Shown piece by piece: positions 6,613 to 14,433 of a stretch of DNA of 64,000 bases. The DNA is from Bryobacteraceae bacterium (lineage in GTDB: Bacteria; Acidobacteriota; Terriglobia; Bryobacterales; Bryobacteraceae). The notes under the pieces were generated by a model. The model ran no database searches, was not told where the DNA came from, and worked only from the letters and a program-made list of their open reading frames with translations. The DNA lies in NCBI GenBank assembly GCA_026002875.1, contig BPGE01000001.1, forward strand, positions 2,728,001 through 2,792,000, given 5' to 3'. The translations under genes and the position numbers were made by a program. Every line of letters starts with the position of its first letter. Position 1 is the first letter of the stretch.

Positions 6613-9003
6613 TCAGAACTGGAACTGCAGGCCGGCCTGGATCAGGCGTGGCGAGCCGGGCAGCATCCCGCGGACACGGTCGGCAAGGTAGAGCCGGTTG
6701 GCGAGGTTCTTCACCGTGAAGAAGGCCGTCGTGCGATGCGCCTCCAGCGGCACGTTGAGCGTGGCGTTCCAGAGGACATAGCCGGGGATGGCGCCCCGCT
6801 GCCCGTCCGCGGAGCTGTTGATCGTGTTCAGGTCGTCGCCGAACATGCGCGACGTCTGCACCATCTCCAGCAGCGCGGTCACTCCGCGCGGCGTGGTCCA
6901 GACGGCGGAGGCGTTCAGGAGCGACCGGGCGGCGTAAGGCAGACGGTTGCCCGTAACCGGGACGTTGGAGAAGCCCGGCACGTTGCTGAAACGCACGCCT
7001 TCGAACCGGGCTACAGGCATCCATGTCCACGCCGAGCGGAGCGCCAGACCATGCCCGGTTCCGAAAAGGTCTCTCCACTCGTACCGCCCGGCGGTTTCCA
7101 GCCCCTGGTGCAGGGTCTGTCCGGCGCTGGTGAGCGCTGCGCCGACGCCGCCGGCGAGGCTCGCGGGGATGATCTGGTTGGAGTAATCGAGCCGGAAGAA
7201 CGTGGATTCCAGCGTGAAATGGCGCGCGAGCCGGGTGCGGACGCCCGCTTCCGTGTTCCAGCTCAGTTCGGGATCCAGCTCGACGAACCCGCCGCTGTTG
7301 TTGATGATGTCCTCAGCGCGCGGAGGAGCGAATCCGCGGTGCACGCCTGCGAACACGGTGACGCGCGGGCTGGCTGTCCAGGCGGCGCCGATGCCGGGTA
7401 TCCAGGCCGTGAGCGACGTTTCGCCTGTGACGCCGAGGTTGTTGTTGAACAGGCGGTTCGTGCGCTGGTAACGGACGTTCTCCAGCCGCAGGCCGGGCGT
7501 CAGGACCAGCCGCCCGAAGATGAAACGGTTTTGCAGATATCCGGAGTAGGCCTGAGTGCCGCGCCGGTTGTTTTCGACGATCCGCCCGGTGCGCGCCAGC
7601 GGGGAGTTTCCGTTGACCTGCAGCCTCTCCTGGATTTCGAAATGCGCGCGGAAACCGGCGTCGAGCTCATTGCGCGCCCCGAGGAGAGAGTGCGAGAGGC
7701 GGAGCCTCGGATCGACGCCCCAGGCGGAGTAGTCGCGCAACCGGCCCTCGTTCCCGCAAGTCGTGTGCAGATTCGCCATTCCGCCGCACAGGGGATCGGC
7801 CGCCGTATTGGGACGCTGATTCGAGTTGCTGGACTGCCGCCACCAGTCGCGGCTGAACACGGAGCCGTAGGCGGTTGCCGTCAGGATCGCGTCAGGAGAC
7901 AGGCTCCAGAGGTGGGACAGCGAGGCGCCGGTGCGCCGGCCCTCGAAGCCGTCGTTGCGGAAGGGATTCTGCCGGGGATTCGCGACCCACTCGTCCAGCC
8001 TGAGCCCGCTGTAGGTGACCCGCGAGTCCTCCCGGTAGTGATTGATCTTGCCGGCGAACGCGTGGCGGGCGGCGGGCGCCCAATTGAGTTTGGCGGTGAA
8101 GTCGCTCAGGCCGGACCGCACGTTGTCGCGCGCGCCTTCGCCCTGTTTGCGGATGCCGTCCAGCAGGAGCCCGAAACCGCGCCATGTGCCTCCGTAACGG
8201 GCATGGGCGTTGACATAGTCGCGATTGCCGCCTGTGAGGGCGAGGCTGCCTGAAGACCTGTCAGGGACGGGCGGCGTGACGTAGTTCACAACGCCCCCGA
8301 TCGTCATCGGTCCCTGTGCGATCTGGCCCGAGCCTTTGACGAGCTCCACCGATTCGTAGCGGTCCACCGGCGGATGATAGTAGCTGGCATTGTCGCCGTA
8401 AGGCGCGTAGGCGAGCGGCACGCCGTCCTCCAGCAGCAGCACGCGCGAACTCCGCGTGGGATTCAGGCCGCGGATGCTGATGTTGGGGCGAAGGCCGAAG
8501 CCCTCTTCGGGGCGGGCGAACACGCCCGGCAGCTTCCGCAAGGCTTCCTCCACGGTGAAAACGCGGCTTTCGCGCAGCACGGCGGGCTCCAGCACGTCGA
8601 CCGCGCCAGGCGTGCGGGCGATGATTTCGGGCGTCGCTGCCAGCAATCCGGCGGAAACAACCAGCTCCTGAGTCAGAACGGCAGGCTGAAGGACGATGAT
8701 CACCGGCTGTCCGGCGGGAGGCGGCTCGATGGGGCCGCGCCAGACGGCCATGCCGCGGGCGCGCACTGTCAGTTGCAAACCGGATGCGCTTTCGAGTTGC
8801 AGATGGCACTCCCCCGCAAGGCCGGTTTCGGCCCGCCTGACGGCGCCGGACTCGAGCTGGACCTCCGCAACCGCACCGGGGATTCCCCCTCCGCTGGCGT
8901 CCTGAACGCGGATCCAGAGCACGGTTTCCGCGCAAGACGGCGCCGGGCTGAGCAGGAGAAGCAGGATCAGGACTTTTATGTAACCAATCATCAAGACGAT
9001 CAT
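6613..9003 (-). CDS. TonB-dependent outer-membrane receptor, FecA-like
   Basis: This is a protein of about 796 residues (792 if it starts at the ATG at 8991). A signal peptide ends near SPAPSCAE. Residues about 30-100 form a carboxypeptidase-regulatory-like domain, common in Acidobacterial receptors. The plug follows (VEEALRKLPGVFARPEEGFGLRPNI, then SSRVLLLEDGVPLAYAPYGDN), and the remainder is a beta-barrel ending in the aromatic terminus LQFQF. The plug wording (SIRGLNP, SRVLLLEDG, GPMTIGGVVNYVT) is most like ferric-citrate FecA receptors, so uptake of an iron chelate is the likely role. No FecR/FecI pair is adjacent. A palindrome with Fur-box architecture covers the start region, which suggests metal-dependent repression. 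Confidence 0.9.
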   Translation of the reverse strand: MIVLMIGYIKVLILLLLLSPAPSCAETVLWIRVQDASGGGIPGAVAEVQLESGAVRRAETGLAGECHLQLESASGLQLTVRARGMAVWRGPIEPPPAGQPVIIVLQPAVLTQELVVSAGLLAATPEIIARTPGAVDVLEPAVLRESRVFTVEEALRKLPGVFARPEEGFGLRPNISIRGLNPTRSSRVLLLEDGVPLAYAPYGDNASYYHPPVDRYESVELVKGSGQIAQGPMTIGGVVNYVTPPVPDRSSGSLALTGGNRDYVNAHARYGGTWRGFGLLLDGIRKQGEGARDNVRSGLSDFTAKLNWAPAARHAFAGKINHYREDSRVTYSGLRLDEWVANPRQNPFRNDGFEGRRTGASLSHLWSLSPDAILTATAYGSVFSRDWWRQSSNSNQRPNTAADPLCGGMANLHTTCGNEGRLRDYSAWGVDPRLRLSHSLLGARNELDAGFRAHFEIQERLQVNGNSPLARTGRIVENNRRGTQAYSGYLQNRFIFGRLVLTPGLRLENVRYQRTNRLFNNNLGVTGETSLTAWIPGIGAAWTASPRVTVFAGVHRGFAPPRAEDIINNSGGFVELDPELSWNTEAGVRTRLARHFTLESTFFRLDYSNQIIPASLAGGVGAALTSAGQTLHQGLETAGRYEWRDLFGTGHGLALRSAWTWMPVARFEGVRFSNVPGFSNVPVTGNRLPYAARSLLNASAVWTTPRGVTALLEMVQTSRMFGDDLNTINSSADGQRGAIPGYVLWNATLNVPLEAHRTTAFFTVKNLANRLYLADRVRGMLPGSPRLIQAGLQFQF

Positions 9004-9005
9004 GT

Positions 9006-9024
9006 CATGCAACTGAGTTGCATG
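9006..9024 (-). promoter_or_regulatory. Perfect 9-1-9 palindrome at the TonB receptor start, Fur-like operator
   Basis: CATGCAACTGAGTTGCATG is a perfect palindrome around one central base. It contains a 7-1-7 core (TGCAACT-N-AGTTGCA), the same architecture as the Fur-family box but with a different half-site. It ends two bases before the ATG at 9003, so a bound repressor would block initiation. The gene it fronts is a FecA-like receptor, which makes an iron or other metal regulator the best guess. Confidence 0.5.
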
Positions 9025-9595
9025 TCAAGGGACACTTCCGAGACCCTGCCCCCCTGCCGCCGCCTGCATGTATGCGCGGATTTTCCGTCCGGGTGGCCGC
9101 TGCGGGCGACTTTCCGGCCTCCTTTCCGGACGGCGGACCGCCCATCATACGCAACTCAACTGCATTCGATCGGTTGCTGCGCCGGCGCGCGATGGCGCGG
9201 GCGGCGCTTCCTGACCCGGGGCGTTCGACTGCCGTCTGCGGAATGACGCGCGCGGGGGGACAGGGTTGCGCCGGCGTTCAAGGCTGGAAGCGAAGGCGTG
9301 CGAATCCGTGATTGACGAGGCGTGCTGGATTTTGCCGGGCTGCTCCGGGCTGCGCCCTTTGCCGTGCAGGGCGTGTTTCAGCGGCGGCACGCATCCGCCT
9401 GCTGTCCGCCTCTTGGGGCGAACCTGCGGTTCCTTCTCCGGCGCCCGAATCATCGAGCAGCGGGTGTTGTCGTGTTCTGTTTGCGGAGAAGCGGAGGTCT
9501 GTGCGGCGGGGACAGAAGAAGGGCGGATGGGAGACACAGGGCGGAACGGTCAGCGCTTCCGCCCGCTGCAGAGCTGCAGAGAGGAGATCACGCGG
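9025..9595. other. Intergenic stretch without a supported gene
   Basis: About 570 bases upstream of the TonB receptor. Open frames exist on both strands but are Arg/Pro/Ser-rich and start without ribosome binding sites. Apart from the degenerate operator-like site at 9150-9164 I see nothing interpretable. Confidence 0.5.
9150..9164. promoter_or_regulatory. Degenerate second copy of the receptor operator
   Basis: CGCAACTCAACTGCA matches the reverse complement of the 15-base core at 9008-9022 in 12 of 15 positions and keeps one half-site intact. It lies about 140 bases further upstream. It could be an auxiliary site or chance. Confidence 0.25.
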
Positions 9596-9766
9596 TCAGC
9601 CAGCCTGGGCTTCCACCTTGCGGACGAGTTGTTCCAGAGCGCGCGAAGGAACCACGGCAGGGCGCTTGCGAGCCGCTTCCGGCTGAGCGCACCGTGCGGC
9701 GAGGTTGAGCAGAGACTGCTGGTAGCGGAGCAGGAGTGCCAGTTCAGTGATTTTCTTGTTTTTCAT
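9596..9766 (-). CDS. Possible small protein of 56 residues
   Basis: A short frame begins ATGAAAAACAAGAAAATC, an A-rich, Lys-rich start that stands out in this GC-rich DNA, and runs to TGA at 9596. The protein opens MKNKKITELALLLRYQQ and is amphipathic helical with regularly spaced Leu (LALLL, SLLNLA), a Pro-containing linker, then a second helix (SRALEQLVRKVEAQ). It has no signal peptide. An AGG-containing stretch (TAGGTAAG) lies about 10 bases upstream. Two-helix proteins of this size are often small regulators or antitoxin-like, but no family is recognised. It is the only sensible frame in a 1.5-kb poorly coding region. Confidence 0.42.
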   Translation of the reverse strand: MKNKKITELALLLRYQQSLLNLAARCAQPEAARKRPAVVPSRALEQLVRKVEAQAG

Positions 9767-9903
9767 CGCCAACTTACCTATCGGAGCCCATCGAAGAGTT
9801 CTTTAGCTTCCCATTGGGTCATTCTTGCCGTCGCTTCCCTGCCGGCGGGACAGAGGCGGGCGGTTGTCCGGGGGAGACAATCACTTATCCCGGCGAAAAA
9901 TCA

Positions 9904-10012
9904 GGACTCAAGGCGAAGGAGTGGAAGGCATGCGGGGTATGCATGTGGCACAGGGGCTGTGAGGGAGAGGAGGTGGGTCGGGAGAGAGGAAAGAACCCTC
10001 CGCCTTGAGTCC
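9904..10012. repeat. 12-bp inverted repeat enclosing 85 bases
   Basis: GGACTCAAGGCG at 9904-9915 is exactly repeated in inverted orientation at 10001-10012. The purine-rich interior (many GGGAGAGG runs) has no gene. It could be a miniature inverted-repeat element or the stem of a long RNA hairpin. No flanking target-site duplication is evident. Confidence 0.35.
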
Positions 10013-10495
10013 ACCCTGTGGCCGTGTCCTTCATCACACGCTCCTATGGAGAGCAAGGAGCGGGCCAAACCGGGAACTCTTTGATTCCACACATCATAAG
10101 CGGCCACGAGCGTTCGGGCAGACGCGTGTTGCCCTCAGAGATGTGCCGGGAGGGTGCACCAAGGAGGGACCCGCGATCCGAAACGGGACGACTGGCCGAT
10201 GCTGGCGAAGGGCAGGGTCATCCGGGTTCTGCAGTCCGCTCCTCTGCCGCCGGGCTTGGGAAGGCCAGCGATCACCTGCCGGGGGCATGTCAACTCCGGA
10301 GGCAGCCGAAACAGTTGCCGGCCAGATCATGGAAGGGTTCCATTTCCTGCTGTCACGCAGGCCGCCAGCCGGGCGGCAAAGGCGAGGCAGAGCGAGCGCG
10401 AGTGGCAGCTGGCGCTGTCTTCGTCTGGCGACACCAAAGCCGGCGCACCGCGGGCGGGGATCCAAGCTGGGAACCGCGCACGCGCCGGGAGGCAG

Positions 10496-10515
10496 CCATC
10501 GCGCAAGCGCGATGG
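10496..10515 (-). terminator. Hairpin downstream of the 162-residue secreted protein gene
   Basis: CCATCGCGCAAGCGCGATGG forms a nine-base stem with a two-base loop, 31 bases past the stop of the minus-strand gene ending at 10546. No T-run follows, so terminator function is uncertain. Confidence 0.35.
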
Positions 10516-10545
10516 GAAACCGGGGCGGCTGCGCCCTTCAGCGGG

Positions 10546-11034
10546 TCAGGGAATCCGGGGCAGTGCAAGCAGCTTTTTCTGCCAGGCGGCGATTTCCGCG
10601 GGCGAGGGCTTCAGCCCGTCGTAATAGGTTCCGAGGAGCCGCAATTCGACGCCCGCGCCGTTGCGGAAATAGTGCACCGCCGGGCTGGTGGCGTCTCCCT
10701 GGCTGTCCTGGACGCGCGCGCCATCCGGGTCGTTGGGGACAGCCGTCAGGCGCCCGGCGAGCGTGTCGAAATGCTGGGCGGCGCTGGCCCTGGAGCCGTA
10801 ACGGGTTGTCTTGAGCATCAGCGTGAATTCGCGGTTGCCGGCTTTCAATTTATAGCGGCAGTCCTGGATCGAGCCGGAACCGAGCGGAATGGACATTCCG
10901 GGTTTTGCGTCCAGGACCGTCACGCCCAGCGCCGCTCCAACCTGAGCGGACGTGAGCGCGCAGGCGGCGGGCTGGCCGGACTGGCTCCAGCCGGGAGCTG
11001 CGAGAAGAAACAGAACGCCAATGGCGCGCATCAT
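10546..11034 (-). CDS. Small secreted protein, function unknown
   Basis: The protein has 162 residues. A clear Shine-Dalgarno (GAGGAGGGG) precedes tandem ATGs at 11034 and 11031. The signal peptide MMRAIGVLFLLAAPGWSQS is followed by ACALTSAQVGAALGVTV, a short helical motif often seen in periplasmic solute-sensing or DUF3558-like proteins. The rest is a compact alpha/beta domain with two Cys (ACALTS and IQDCRYKL) that could form a disulfide. No catalytic motif is recognised. It is divergent from the triplicated-promoter propeller gene, with about 240 bases between them. Confidence 0.75.
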   Translation of the reverse strand: MMRAIGVLFLLAAPGWSQSGQPAACALTSAQVGAALGVTVLDAKPGMSIPLGSGSIQDCRYKLKAGNREFTLMLKTTRYGSRASAAQHFDTLAGRLTAVPNDPDGARVQDSQGDATSPAVHYFRNGAGVELRLLGTYYDGLKPSPAEIAAWQKKLLALPRIP

Positions 11035-11271
11035 GGAATCCCCTCCTCAACAAGAATGGATCGATAAACGCGAATGGTCCGATTGTAGCATCGGAGCGGG
11101 GCGGGAGGCCGTCAGCGCCAGGAGCGCCGCATGAATCCGCTCCGCGCTGCGCGCCGCTCTGCTTCGCCTGGCTCGGGAACGGTCCGGCGCGGGCTTTTCG
11201 GGCGGAAGCAGGGTTGCCTGCCTCCGGCAGGCGGGCATGAGCGGAAGCCGGGATCTGTTTTTCTCGAGTAT

Positions 11272-11721
11272 CAGGCCTTGTGCTCTGGATCCAGCGGTCA
11301 TACACTACCCGTGGTTCACAGCAGGCGGACGACATGGCTGACCGTTCCCCGCCGATCCGCAAGGCGCCGATGCGCGCCCCGGAGCGGCTGCATTCGTGGA
11401 AGGAGATTGCGGCGTGGTTCGCAGGCCTTGTGCTCTGGATCCAGCGGTCATACACTACCCGTGGTTCACAGCAGGCGGACGACATGGCTGACCGTTCCCC
11501 GCCGATCCGCAAGGCGCCGATGCGCGCCCCGGAGCGGCTGCATTCGTGGAAGGAGATTGCGGCGTGGTTCGCAGGCCTTGTGCTCTGGATCCAGCGGTCA
11601 TACACTACCCGTGGTTCACAGCAGGCGGACGACATGGCTGACCGTTCCCCGCCGATCCGCAAGGCGCCGATGCGCGCCCCGGAGCGGCTGCATTCGTGGA
11701 AGGAGATTGCGGCGTGGTTCG
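11272..11721 (+). repeat. Three perfect tandem copies of a 150-bp unit carrying a promoter, start codon and first 29 codons
   Basis: Copies 11272-11421, 11422-11571 and 11572-11721 are identical base for base. Each contains a -35/-10 pair, a short leader, ATG and the first 29 codons of the propeller gene. The unit is exactly 50 codons, so the frame stays open through all three copies. Outside the array the flanks differ. Perfect identity means a very recent duplication or an assembly artefact. Confidence 0.97.
11278..11306 (+). promoter_or_regulatory. Sigma-70-like promoter, present three times
   Basis: TTGTGC (11278-11283) and TACACT (11301-11306) are separated by 17 bases. The ATG at 11334 lies 27 bases after the -10. 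Identical copies sit at +150 and +300 (11428-11456 and 11578-11606). In the read-through protein the promoter DNA is translated as linker sequence. Confidence 0.5.
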
Positions 11722-13655
11722 ATCGTACGGAGCGGACGGTTCAGCGATGGGAGCAGCAGGAGCAGATGCCCGTGCACCGGCTGGTGCACAGCAAGCGCAG
11801 TTCGATCTATGCCGAGACGCGGGAGCTGGAGGAATGGGCGGCGCGCCGCAGAGAACTGCTGGAAGCGCCGGAGAAGCCGCCGGCGCCGCGCGGGGGGCTG
11901 ACGCTGGCGGCGCTCGCGATCGCCGGCTGCTGCCTGTGCGCCGCGGCTCTCTTCTGGAGCGCGAGACATTTCTTTCCGGGAGAGGCGGCGCAACCGCCGC
12001 TGCGGGCTGTCAGGATTACGGCGTTTCCGGGCAGCGAGAGCCACCCCGCGCTGTCGCCCGACGGGACGCGTCTTGCGTTTTCCTTTACCCGCACCGGCGC
12101 GAGCGACGCTGATCTGTCGCTGCTGCTGCTGGGCGTCGGGCAGGTTCAGCCTCTGACCCGCGGCGGGCGCCATGACCTCTGGGCGGCGTGGTCGCCCGAC
12201 GGGCGCTGGATCGCGTTCCTCCGGCCGGGCGCGAACAGGGAGCCGGCAAGCCTGATCCGGCTGCCTGCCATCGGAGGCGAGGAGAAACTGCTCACGCGCA
12301 TCTGTCCTTACCCGCGCCAATTGCCGGCGCCCTATTACGCCTGGATGCCTGACAGCCGCTCGATCATCCTGTCGGATCAGGCAGGAACCGAATGCGCGGG
12401 TCCGTTCCAGTTACAGCACGTGGATCTCGAAACGGGTGTCAGGACTCTGCTGACGCAGGCGCGCCAGTTCCTCGCACACAGCGCGCCTGCGGTTTCTCCG
12501 GACGGACGCCGACTGGCGTTCATCCGCTGGATGCCGCCCACTTACGAGCTGATGACAGCGGAGATCCGGAAAGCGGAAGCCAGCGGGCAGCCGGAGCTGG
12601 GCGCGGTGGCGGTGCTCGTGAAACTGACGAACCCGATTTCGCACCCTGTGTGGCTGCCCGACAGCCGCACGCTGCTCTATCAGACGTTCACCCCCGAGAC
12701 GTACAGCCTGTGGCGTGTTGCGGTCAAAGGCTCCCCGCAGCCCCGGCAGGTCCTGATCGAGGGCACGTTCGGAGGCGCGCTGTCCCTCAGCCAAAGGGGC
12801 GACAAGCTGGCCTTCAGCCACTCGGAGACAGATTACGACCTGTGGCGGCAGGACCTGCGCCATCCCGGAAGTCCGCCGGTCCGGTTCGCTTCCTCGACGG
12901 CGCGCGACCTCCATCCAAGTTTTTCGATCCGGGGCGACCGGGTGCTGTTCACTTCGAACCGGTCGGGGGCGTATCAGATCTGGGTGGCGAATCAGGATGG
13001 CTCTGAAGCAAGACAGCTGACCCAGGTGGCCGAGGGGTGGCCGCTGGCGCCGTCATGGTCGGCGGACGGGCGGCGATTCGCATTCAACATCCAGAATGGC
13101 GAGCGGTACGGGCTGGCGGTGGGTTCTCTCGACGCCGGGCCGGTGCGGCACATCGAGACCCCGGGGCTGAACGCCCGCGGGCCGCGGTGGTCGCCGGATG
13201 GGAAATACCTGTACTTTTACGCCCGGCGGGACGGACCTTTCGGGATCTACCGGGTGCCGGCGGATGGAGGGGCGGTGGAACCCGTCAACACCGACGTGGC
13301 GAGTTTCCCCGTGTTCAGCCCGGACGGGGGCTCTCTGTACTGCATGCAGGGGCGGCCGGAGGGAGGAATCTGGCGGCACTCCAACGGGACATCGGAACGG
13401 CTGCCCTTGCCCCGCCAGGGCTTCGACCATCTCGCGGTCTCGTCATCGAGCGTGTATTTCACCACGCCGGGTCAGCGGGCGCCCGCCACGCGCCTCGTCC
13501 GGTATGACGTGGGCTCGCGGAAACTGACTACGGTGCTCGAAGTCCCCGAGGGCATCCATGGCGGGTTCACTGTGACGGCGGACGACTCCACGCTCATTTA
13601 CGCCGCCCGCGTGAGCGCAGGCAGCGACCTCTGGCTGATCGAAAACTTCCGGTAG
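11334..13655 (+). CDS. HTH-anchored membrane PD40/TolB-type beta-propeller with triplicated N-terminus
   Basis: From the first ATG (11334) the product is 773 residues; from the third copy's ATG (11634) it is 673, which is probably the ancestral protein. Each repeat encodes MADRSPPIRKAP and the helix LHSWKEIAAWF, but only the last copy continues into the recognition helix (DRTERTVQRWEQ) and SSIYAETRELEEWAARR, an excisionase/MerR-like DNA-binding head. A membrane helix follows (LAALAIAGCCLCAAALF). The remainder is a PD40 propeller with repeated blades such as LSPDGTRLAFSF, WSPDGRWIAFLR and VSPDGRRLAFIR. Family relatives are membrane regulators typical of Acidobacteria; the signal is unknown. 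ATGs at 11334, 11484 and 11634 could give three nested isoforms. Confidence 0.85.
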   Translation: MADRSPPIRKAPMRAPERLHSWKEIAAWFAGLVLWIQRSYTTRGSQQADDMADRSPPIRKAPMRAPERLHSWKEIAAWFAGLVLWIQRSYTTRGSQQADDMADRSPPIRKAPMRAPERLHSWKEIAAWFDRTERTVQRWEQQEQMPVHRLVHSKRSSIYAETRELEEWAARRRELLEAPEKPPAPRGGLTLAALAIAGCCLCAAALFWSARHFFPGEAAQPPLRAVRITAFPGSESHPALSPDGTRLAFSFTRTGASDADLSLLLLGVGQVQPLTRGGRHDLWAAWSPDGRWIAFLRPGANREPASLIRLPAIGGEEKLLTRICPYPRQLPAPYYAWMPDSRSIILSDQAGTECAGPFQLQHVDLETGVRTLLTQARQFLAHSAPAVSPDGRRLAFIRWMPPTYELMTAEIRKAEASGQPELGAVAVLVKLTNPISHPVWLPDSRTLLYQTFTPETYSLWRVAVKGSPQPRQVLIEGTFGGALSLSQRGDKLAFSHSETDYDLWRQDLRHPGSPPVRFASSTARDLHPSFSIRGDRVLFTSNRSGAYQIWVANQDGSEARQLTQVAEGWPLAPSWSADGRRFAFNIQNGERYGLAVGSLDAGPVRHIETPGLNARGPRWSPDGKYLYFYARRDGPFGIYRVPADGGAVEPVNTDVASFPVFSPDGGSLYCMQGRPEGGIWRHSNGTSERLPLPRQGFDHLAVSSSSVYFTTPGQRAPATRLVRYDVGSRKLTTVLEVPEGIHGGFTVTADDSTLIYAARVSAGSDLWLIENFR

Positions 13656-13854
13656 GCGTCATCAGGCGACATCGGCGCTTTGTCGCTTCATGTCAGGGTG
13701 TTCTCCGCACGCTCCTGCCTTACACTCCATCGTCGGAGGGATGCGGATGAAGCGCCAGGCTGCTCCCGCCGTTGCCATGCCGGCGGCCATGCAATGTGGC
13801 GCGCGCCACCCGCGCATCTCCACCAGCCACCCCAAGAAGAGGAGAACAGCCATC

Positions 13855-14331
13855 ATGTCGAAACGAACCGTGTTGGTTCTCGCAGCCCTGCTCGTGCTCG
13901 CCGTGGGCGCCGCCCCGGCGCAGAATCCCTGGATCGGCACCTGGAAGGCCAACCTTGCCGAGTCGGTATTTGCTTCCAATCCCCCGCCCAGGAGCATCGA
14001 GTACACGTGGTCGCAGGAACCCGACGGCAGGCTCAAGTTCGCTGCAAAGCGGGTTCCCGCCACGGGAGAGACAATTCAATACACCTACATCTGCCGGTGC
14101 GATGGCGACGAGGTGCCCATGCCTGGATGGCCAGACGCTGGCAGGACGATCATGGCCATCATAAGCACGGACCTGAAGTCCAGCATCTGGCTGACGAAGC
14201 GCGACGGGAAGATCGCGTACATGGGCCTGACGGCCATCTCCGCTGACGGCAAGACCCTCATCCAGACGTCGCGGGGGATGGACCAGAAGGGCAGGCTGGG
14301 CAACACCCGCATCGTGTTCGAGCGTCAATAA
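13855..14331 (+). CDS. Small secreted protein, lipocalin-like length, function unknown
   Basis: The protein has 158 residues. The ATG at 13855 follows AAGAGGAGA by ten bases and opens a signal peptide (MSKRTVLVLAALLVLAVGAAPAQ). The mature part begins NPWIGTWKANLAES, an opening frequent in small Acidobacterial secreted proteins annotated as hypothetical. It continues as antiparallel beta sequence with phrases such as IEYTWSQEPDG, YTYICRCDGDE and RIVFERQ. One close Cys pair (ICRC) is present. No enzyme motif is seen. It is followed by a bidirectional terminator-like hairpin. Confidence 0.75.
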   Translation: MSKRTVLVLAALLVLAVGAAPAQNPWIGTWKANLAESVFASNPPPRSIEYTWSQEPDGRLKFAAKRVPATGETIQYTYICRCDGDEVPMPGWPDAGRTIMAIISTDLKSSIWLTKRDGKIAYMGLTAISADGKTLIQTSRGMDQKGRLGNTRIVFERQ

Positions 14332-14370
14332 TCCGATTTCCGCCAAGGGATCGGCCCTGGCGTGGCGAAA

Positions 14371-14411
14371 GGCTCCGGCCGGTGCGGTTGGAGGATCCCC
14401 CGGCCGGAGCC
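14371..14411. terminator. Bidirectional terminator-like hairpin
   Basis: GGCTCCGGCCGG (14371-14382) pairs perfectly with 14400-14411 across 17 bases, between two convergent genes. Read on the minus strand the stem is followed by TTTCG, so it best serves the DUF1080 gene. A second, bulged hairpin (14341-14362) serves the other side. Confidence 0.6.
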
Positions 14412-14433
14412 TGGCGCAGGCGGGCGGCCCAGC

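Larger units (their letters stand above)
9767..10545. other. Intergenic stretch with an inverted repeat, otherwise unexplained
   Basis: About 780 bases carry only Arg/Gly-rich shadow frames. The supported structures are a spaced 12-base inverted repeat (9904-10012) and a 9-base-stem hairpin (10496-10515). It may be decayed sequence. Confidence 0.45.

Noticed and set aside
9145-9537. A 130-residue minus-strand frame in the gene-poor island
   Set aside because: Low-complexity Arg/Pro/Ser sequence with no ribosome binding site.
11272-11721. CRISPR array or minisatellite interpretation of the triple repeat
   Set aside because: The copies are contiguous with no variable spacers and contain a promoter plus coding sequence, so this is gene-start duplication.
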